Shown here one piece after another: positions 57,960-64,000 of a stretch of 64,000 nt of DNA. The stretch comes from Lolium rigidum (taxonomy: Eukaryota; Streptophyta; Magnoliopsida; Poales; Poaceae). The stretch spans positions 401,990,249 to 402,054,248 of the forward strand of contig NC_061510.1 of NCBI RefSeq assembly GCF_022539505.1, in the 5' to 3' direction. The notes beneath the pieces were generated by a model. The model saw nothing but the letters and a program-made list of their open reading frames with translations, was not told the origin of the DNA and did no database searches. Numbering within the stretch: the stretch's first letter is position 1; the number at the start of each line of letters is the position of its first letter. The translations under genes and the position numbers were made by a program.

Positions 57960-58503
57960 CTAAGACCTCACGACATGCAATTGATTCAAGCATTGCAACA
58001 TCAGAAATTCCCGGACATGCAAGGGCTGAGGCTCAAATATCATCATGACTGCAGCAAATTGCCGCCACCACTCCACACGATTTTCCGTTCGGGCAACTAC
58101 AGCATCAATGTTAATTTTAACTTGATCGCCTGGTGGAGGAATCCAGTTAGGTGTTGATGAACAAGGAGACCGATCAGCCGTCATAGACCAAACTTTTGCA
58201 CCCGGAAAATTCAGGCCACCTATAGACTTCTAGATGAAATTGAAAAATGCAAATAAAATCTCCTCGTGGATGGCCTTTCTCCTTGCAGTCCAAGTGGACC
58301 AGAGTGCAACAACAGTTTTCACAAACTGACTATGATTTAGTGGTATGAGGAAAAATATCCACTCTTTGGCACTTCTACATTGATTGACAGAGATGTGTTC
58401 TAGCTTTTCTTCAAGTAATGCCCACACACTGCGTTCCATGGCGCAATCAAGCAAAGAATGCCTCCAGCCATCTTCAGAAAATAGACTCCGATTAGTCTTT
58501 GTT
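57960..58503 (-). pseudogene. LINE ORF2 remnant: zinc-binding and RNase H parts
   Basis: On the minus strand one frame reads DGWRHSLLDCAMERSVWALL and WIFFLIPLNHSQFVKTVVAL, the pattern of the zinc-binding region at the C-terminal side of plant non-LTR reverse transcriptases. A second frame follows with WIPPPGDQVKINIDAVV, the entry to the RNase H-like domain. Frames are shifted and stops occur between them. The upstream part is cut at 58503 by the next element. Confidence 0.6.
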
Positions 58504-60306
58504 AGAGCATCTCTAACAGAGCCGGTATATCTCTGAACCGTCTCTCGAACTGTTGAGTTTAGATCGTTTTTGTCACGGCGTAGATCAGAAACCGAACTCG
58601 CGAACTGAAAAAAGCGAAAATCAAACGTCGCGGGAAAATCAAACTCGCGATCTTGCGAAATTGAACCCATTTTTCTCCAATCAAGCTTCATTCATCAATA
58701 ATTTACATTAAACTAGCCAAAATACTGGGCAATTCGAGCTACATTCGATAATTTGAGATCTAAACTACTAGATTTAGGCCCCGGATTGTCACCGGGGAAG
58801 TTCTTGCGGCGGCGGGGTTTTTTTTCCTCGCCGGCGACTCCTACGCCACGATGAGTGCCGCCATCTCGAACGTCGCCGCCTCCGCTGAGCTCCTGCAAGC
58901 TACAGGCAGCCCGTCTGTGTCGTCGTCGTCGTTGCCGTCGTCGCGCAGGGGTAGCGCCGGCAGCGGCGGGCTACACGAGTCGGCGGGGGGCACCTCGGCT
59001 TCTCCTTATTCGCGCGCCTCCTCGTGCGCTGCCCGGCGCGCGAAAGCACGCGGCCACTTCTGTGCCGCCCGCTTCCAAGCGTCGTCGGAGCGCGCCCGCC
59101 TGGTGCGGTCCGCCTCCGACCGTACACCCGCGGACGCTGTGGTTGCTTCCCGCCGCCGATTCGGCCCCCTCCCCTACCTACGCGTCTTAAGCGCCCCATT
59201 GCGGACGAAGGGGTGGTGGCGGAAGCGACGAAGCAGCGTCAAAGGCGGCGGAATGGCTCGCTGGAGAGGATGCAGGCGGCGGCGGAGGGAGTGAAAGCGG
59301 CAGAGGGGAGTAGGGTTTGGAAACCGAACTCCCCTCTGCGGCGGCAAACCCTATACACCGACCAGGTCGGCGCGTACCGCGCGCCGCACACCCCCGCGCG
59401 CGGTATGGGCCGGCCCAGTTAGGTGCGGGCTGCCTCCTTTTTCGAATTTTCTTTTCTTTTTTGTTTCTTATTTTTTGTTTCTTTTTTTTCCTGTTTTCTT
59501 TTTTCTGTTTCTGTTTTCGTTTTTCTTTCGTTTTTTCTGTTTCCTTTTTTTACTTTTATTTTTCAGATTCGAAAAATGGAAATATTTTTAAAAAATAAAT
59601 TAAAAAATGTTCAAATATAAAAAACCGTTCAAAATCTGAAAACCGTTCAAATTTAAAAATCGTTCAAACATGAAAATTGTTCAAACATAAAAAATGTTCA
59701 AATTTAAAAACCGTTCAAATTTAAATATCGTTCAAACTTGAAAATTGTTCAAACATGAAAAATGTTCAAACATGAAAATGTTCAAATTTAAAAACCGTTC
59801 AAATTAAAAAACCGTTCAAACGTGAAAAATGTTCAAATTTTGAAAAATATAATTTTTTGAAAAATATTCAAAATATAAAATCGTTCAAATTTTAAAACTG
59901 TTGAATTTAAAAATATTCATATTTTAAAAAAAAATCTTGAAAAATAATTTCATAAAAAATGTTAGATTTTGAAAAAGAAAAATATTAATAACAGAAAAAA
60001 ACAGAAGAAATAGAAGAAGAAAAAAAACGTACCTGAGCTAATGGGCCGCGGCCCAAACTACCCGACCTGGTCGCTGGGGGTGTGCGGCACCCCGCACGCG
60101 CCGACCAGGTCGGCGTATAGCAGTTCCCCTCTGCGGCCCCTTTTAATACGGGGCGACCATTGAGTTTCTCAGGCCCGAACTCGTTTTACGGGCTAAAAAG
60201 GCCGCGAGTTCGGGCTCTGTTTTGACCCACTCTCAGCTTGAACCCGTATAGTTGCCGAATTTTTTCGGTTTCAGCCCGTTTTACAGTTGTGTTAGAGTTG
60301 CTTTTG
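58504..60306. mobile_element. Second Harbinger-like element, ends in the gap
   Basis: It starts GAGCATCTCTAACAGAGCC after TTA at 58501-58503. A diverged inverted end (AGCAACTCTAACACAAC on the minus strand) lies just before the gap at 60307. The inside has G+C-rich frames resembling those of 47256-48819 in composition, and a nested AT-rich element at 59346-60125. The 3' duplication is lost in the gap. Confidence 0.55.
59346..60125. mobile_element. Mutator-like AT-rich element, third copy, nested
   Basis: It has the same design as 41882-42560: CTATACACCGACCAGGTCGGC at one end, its inverse at the other, GGGCCGGCCC (59407-59417) and GGGCCGCGGCCC (60043-60054), and a core of GTTCAAA words. An 11-base direct repeat CCCCTCTGCGG flanks it (59331-59341 and 60126-60136), consistent with a target duplication. 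Confidence 0.7.
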
Positions 60307-60406
60307 NNNNNNNNNNNNNNNNNNNNNNNNNNNNNNNNNNNNNNNNNNNNNNNNNNNNNNNNNNNNNNNNNNNNNNNNNNNNNNNNNNNNNNNNNNNNNN
60401 NNNNNN
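60307..60406. other. Assembly gap of 100 N
   Basis: It is a placeholder gap. The end of the Harbinger-like element and probably the 5' part of the CACTA element lie here. Confidence 0.95.
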
Positions 60407-60984
60407 TGCAAAGACGGAACTGGGATACGGCAATTATCTTGAAAAACCCTCTTGTCAAACATGTAGGGCACGGGAAGTTCGCGGAACCGACCCTCTCCTG
60501 GTTCGTCGCGCGAGGGCACACCGATGCACCCCGGCCGCCATTCTCCCGGTGCTTCAGGTTTTTCTCCTGCTGGCGATGGTTCAGGCCATGGTTCTACTTT
60601 GGTCTACCTTGACAAAGGCCGGACGCCTGAATTTACAAGTCAGGAACTTGGTTGGACCCCCTGATCTTAGTTCCCCCTTAGCTAGGTGTCTAGCGGGTGT
60701 ACGTCGATCATGTGTGTGCCATGTGTTGACGATGTATGATGATCGTGTGTGCTACATGCTACATATTTGTATCACGATGATGTTGTTGCTACATTTGATG
60801 ATGATTATGTGCTATGCAACATTTGTGATGCATTTCAATGTATATTACTGCTATTTATGATGTGCGTGCTGTGCTGGGCCAGGAAACGAAGCGGGAAAAC
60901 AAATGGTCATGTCTGTGCCAAATGGCAGGGGCGGCACAGGAAGGTGGTGCCCAGCGGCGGCGCGGAGCGGGCGGCAGCGCGTCT
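60407..60984. other. Unassigned stretch, possibly CACTA interior
   Basis: It contains several TGATGATGTGC-type reiterations (60720-60820) and a C/G-rich border, with no recognised protein. It may be the inner part of the CACTA element that ends at 61434. Confidence 0.3.
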
Positions 60985-61434
60985 GGTCCGAAGGACCTGG
61001 GCCGACGGCTTGGCCGTCGGCACAGGAGCAGGGGGCGTGGACGCGTGGCAGCCTGTGGTCGTCCGATGGCAGTGTCTAGGCCGACGGCTTGGCCGTCGGC
61101 ACAGGAGCAGGGGCGTGGACGCGTGGCAGCCCGTGGTCGTCCGATGGCAGTGTCTAGGCCGACGGCTTGGCCGTCGGCACAGTAACTCCCTTGCCCAAAC
61201 GGCCGTTAGATGCTCCACGGGCCCCACGTCGACTATGCCGACGGCTACTGTGCCGACGGCGTCGTTCGACCGTCGGGCTAGCTTCTGTGCCGACGGCGAG
61301 CCAGTCTGTGCCGAGGCATTATTGTGCCGACTGCGGTGTGCCGACGGCGGCCGTCGGCACAGACGTGGGCCGACGGCAGGTGGTGCTGTGCCGACGGCCG
61401 CCGGCCGTCGGCCCCTCGGCTGGTTCCCGTAGTG
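60985..61434. mobile_element. CACTA transposon end with subterminal array
   Basis: The terminus on the minus strand is CACTACGGGAACCAGC at 61434. Before it stand more than ten copies, in both orientations, of TGTGCCGACGGC / GCCGTCGGCACA. Two full units plus a partial one of a 78-79 bp tandem repeat (starting at about 61001, 61080 and 61159) are included. The 3 bp after the end are CCA. Confidence 0.75.
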
Positions 61435-61437
61435 CCA

Positions 61438-62150
61438 ACACGCGGGACCACACGAAGTGCACCACCACCACTATCTCGGGGGGAATGTGCAAGCTTCGCT
61501 GGCTGACCCATCTAGTGGCGGTGATGTGAGAGGAGGAAGGGGAAGGGAGGAGGAGCCTTGCGCCAGCGGCGGTGGCGATGGTTTCCCATATGTGTCCAGA
61601 GAGAGCAACACTTGGGATGGAGGTTGGGCAACCTTTTTCTGTCCATTTATATTGAATACCAAGTGTCTTTCTTGTTTAAGCTCTTATATATGTACTTGGA
61701 GCCCTTAATGGTATTGAGGCTCACTTGCAACATTTACATCGTTTTTGCCGGTTCTTGGTCAACGAAAAATTAAACTAGAGCTCAATCGACTTTGGGATTT
61801 GCTCATTTGCATCTTGGTTTGTGCACCCGATAGTTACACATGGAGGGTGCAATTGCAACCGAGATTTCCCCGTTGCACATTACACATGAGTTACTACGAA
61901 AATTGTGTTGACCAAGAATTTTCCGCGCCCTATTTACATATGGCAATGCAACCCTTGTTGGCTCTCTTTGCAAACCCAGCAGCAGTTTTGGTGATTGGAT
62001 ACTGTAATTGCCCGGCTAGGAATATCAGCTTGTACAGGTACGATTTAAGCAAGAGGCTATACTACTCTAGATGGCTTGGCGGCTTTGACTTGGCATGTAA
62101 TGTACAAATGTATGGAATGATGCGACCTAGCTGAGGACAGCGTGTTTGTT
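61438..62150. other. Unassigned stretch, no gene supported
   Basis: Open frames at 61457-61708 and 61745-62134 (plus) lack recognisable motifs. Composition is close to average. It may be an old transposon. Confidence 0.3.
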
Positions 62151-62633
62151 ATAGATTATCAGAAGGAAAGTGTTGGGCGTCCCCCGGGGGATCTGGTTCC
62201 CCAGCCCCTGGGTCCCCAACCGTCGGATCGATATCATATACGGTTAGATTTGCATGTAGCAAAAGAACACTTCCGGCAGCAAAATAAACATCCGGCAGTA
62301 ATTGCATGTAGCAAAAAATGGTTCGTCTATGAAATAAAAGAAAAAGTCTGACCTCGCCGGAGTCTCGCCGGAGAGCGCGTAGCAAAAAAATGTGCTAATT
62401 GTAGCAAAAATGGATATCGACGGGGAACTCGCCGGAGAACTCACCGGAGAATCACCGGAGACCTCGCCGGAGACCCTAGTAGCAAACATATTTTGCAATT
62501 GTAGCAAAACCGTAAAAATGTTATAGCAAAAAAAATATTCATATTTGCAACTCCTCAGAGACATCAACGGAGACCTCGGCTGCAGCCGGCATCAGCGCCA
62601 TCCAAGGTTGAAGAAACTCCACCCGCCCATGGC
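62151..62633. repeat. Repeat rich in GTAGCAAA and CGCCGGAGA words
   Basis: Reiterated TTGTAGCAAAA motifs and CTCGCCGGAGA motifs continue on both sides of the hAT-type MITE, up to about 62930. It looks like a degenerate transposon interior; the superfamily is not determined. Confidence 0.45.
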
Positions 62634-62768
62634 TAAGGGTGTCAAGTGGGATCCCACTTTTGTCCCACTTGTAGTATAATTTGACTTTTCTAGTACAAAT
62701 TTTGACATCAAAATTTGAACTACATAGTATAAAATGACATCCCACTGGGATCCCACCTTGACACCCTA
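62634..62768. mobile_element. hAT-type MITE, 135 bp
   Basis: Its inverted ends are TAAGGGTGTCAAGTGGG and, at the other side, TAGGGTGTCAAGGTGGG on the minus strand. A perfect 8 bp target duplication CCCATGGC lies at 62626-62633 and 62769-62776. The TAGGG tip and 8 bp duplication fit the hAT superfamily. Confidence 0.88.
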
Positions 62769-62776
62769 CCCATGGC

Positions 62777-63544
62777 AGCAATGCCCAACACCACCAGTAG
62801 CAACGCCTAATGCCTAAGGTAGCAAAGTAGTCCTCCCGCCGGTAGCAACATCGGAGGTCTAAGTTAGCAAACCCGACCTCCACCGGTAGCAACATCGGAA
62901 GCCTAAGGCAGCAAACTCCCGGAGACGCGTGGTGCCGACGCATGGAGGTGCTTGTAGCACCAGCAGCACCTCCGCCTGGGAGTGTTGAAGAGGTGGTTCC
63001 AGGGGCAGCGCCGGCCATGGAGCTCGCGGTCGTCCCTGACCACCCAAGCGGCTGTGAAGCTATGGCGAGAGGACAGCCGACGGAGGTGCTCCACCGGGAA
63101 GGCCTAGGGCTGGGCTAGGGTTAGAGAACAGGGGCGGTGCTCCGTGGGAGGGCGACGGTGGCGTCGCTCCTTGGGGAACGACGGCGGCAGCGCTCCGTGG
63201 GGGATAGAGGCGACGCTCCATGGAGAAGGGTGATGAGGGAGAGGTGAGAGCGAAGGGGATGGAGGGCCAGGAGGCTATAGGGAGTGCGGTTATGGGAGCT
63301 ACGGGAGGCGCGGCGGCGCGAGCGCCCATCGTGGCCTCCATCTCCAACAACATCGGCGGCGGTGATGCACGACTTGGTGGCGACAGCGGCGGGCACGTCG
63401 GCGGTGGAGGGCGCAGCACACAACTAGGCGGACTCAGCGGCGGGCACGTCGGCGACGGAGCGCGGCATACGACTGGGCGACGGCGGCATGATCGCGCGGC
63501 CGGGAGAAAGCAGCGGCCCGTGCGAGGAATTGGGGAAGGGATAA
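62777..63544. other. G+C-rich stretch, no gene supported
   Basis: The GTAGCAACATCGG-type repeats continue to about 62930. The remainder is G+C-rich, open in several frames on both strands, with Gly/Ala/Arg-rich products typical of composition and not of selection. Confidence 0.35.
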
Positions 63545-64000
63545 GGGCATCTCCAGCGGCGCGACGCGCTGAGCGACCGTTTGTGTCCGCCATGACCGAA
63601 AATGCGTCGTGCACCCTCTCCAGCGGCGCGACGCAAAGTGACCGGGCCGTCCGCAGAGACGCAAACCTGGCCCAAATATGCGCCGGGTTTGCGTCTCGGC
63701 GGACGGCTGCGCGGGCGCGCAAAGTGACCGTTTGGTCCTGGCACGGGCCCGCCCGGCAGCGTCACTAGCCCGCCGTCTTTGGCGGCATTACTTGCGGGCG
63801 GCGCGCCGCAGCCTTTGCAGGGCCGCGTTAATGGCGTGCCTCGGCTTCCGCGAGCGTGCGCAGCTAGCAGACGCAGCGTCGATGCGTCTTCTCCGCCAGT
63901 ACTGGCAGCGAGGCGTCGCTTCGGCAGTCTGCGGGCCGCCTCGCGTGCCGCGCGTAGTAATGGCGATGCCCCGCGTGGCGCGGCCCGTCGCCCTGCCTCC
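63545..64000. mobile_element. Start of a third Harbinger-like element, runs off the window
   Basis: The left end GGGCATCTCCAGCGGCGCG follows TAA (63542-63544) and resembles the tip of the element at 47256. The inner phrase around CAAACC(T/C)GGCCCAAAT...CCGGGTTTGCG also matches that element. CTCCAGCGGCGCGACGC is repeated at 63551 and 63608. The other end is beyond the window. Confidence 0.65.

Noticed and set aside
58851..59422. G+C-rich frames of 110-150 codons
   Set aside because: They are open in several frames on both strands inside a transposon and have no motif.
60238..60860. Frames that cross the second N run
   Set aside because: These are the same artefact; neither flank has protein-like content in frame.
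1..64000. CRISPR arrays, operons or bacterial-type defence systems
   Set aside because: The window is plant nuclear DNA; no spaced direct-repeat array or prokaryotic gene was seen.

Overview
This is plant nuclear DNA, most probably from a Triticeae grass (wheat, barley or a relative). The basis is a mosaic of nested LTR retrotransposons with about 1.6-1.8 kb LTRs, short DNA transposons of the Stowaway, Mutator, hAT, CACTA and Harbinger types, intron-containing genes with GT-AG borders, and two 100-N scaffold gaps (26678-26777 and 60307-60406). Nothing bacterial is present. I assigned families by eye, not by search.

The layout is a large, interrupted inverted duplication. The left arm (about 385-11054) reads as the reverse complement of the right arm (about 41609-54495). 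Each arm carries the same two low-copy genes facing each other: gene 1 (four exons, 311-residue predicted membrane protein of unknown function, left 4482-6027) and gene 2 (two exons, 83-108 residue protein with two membrane segments, left 9514-8678). In the right arm gene 2 is intact. Gene 1 there is split by a 1564 bp Harbinger-like transposon (47256-48819) with a TAA target duplication and its own TATA box and open frame. Post-duplication insertions (that transposon, a 103 bp Stowaway MITE, a 57 bp Stowaway relic) show which changes came after the arms formed; a Copia LTR and a Mutator-like AT-rich element are shared and are older.

Between the arms lie nested retrotransposons. Element A (minus strand, 13065-26677, cut by the gap) contains element B (minus, 16690-23462, flanked by the 5 bp duplication GGCAT). 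Past the gap come E1 (plus, 26778-33858, a frameshifted gag-protease element without reverse transcriptase), a Copia element (33859-36847), element C (minus, 36848-40385, sister of B) and a second Copia with a 179 bp LTR (40386-41608) that sits exactly at the arm border. A, B, C and E1 share related LTRs, a tRNA-Asp primer site, a non-coding 3' tail and a conserved hairpin, but carry three different first open frames. Element A carries two primer-binding sites in a row, and the proximal one also follows its 3' LTR, as if the LTR had grown by absorbing an older primer site.

Right of the arm (54496-64000) the sequence is transposon-rich: the rest of a Copia LTR, a retrotransposon fragment also seen inverted at the left window edge, a 942 bp Mutator-like element with a perfect 9 bp duplication, a LINE remnant interrupted by a Harbinger-like element (itself holding a nested AT-rich Mutator-like element), a CACTA end, a 135 bp hAT-type MITE with an 8 bp duplication, and the start of another Harbinger-like element at the window end.
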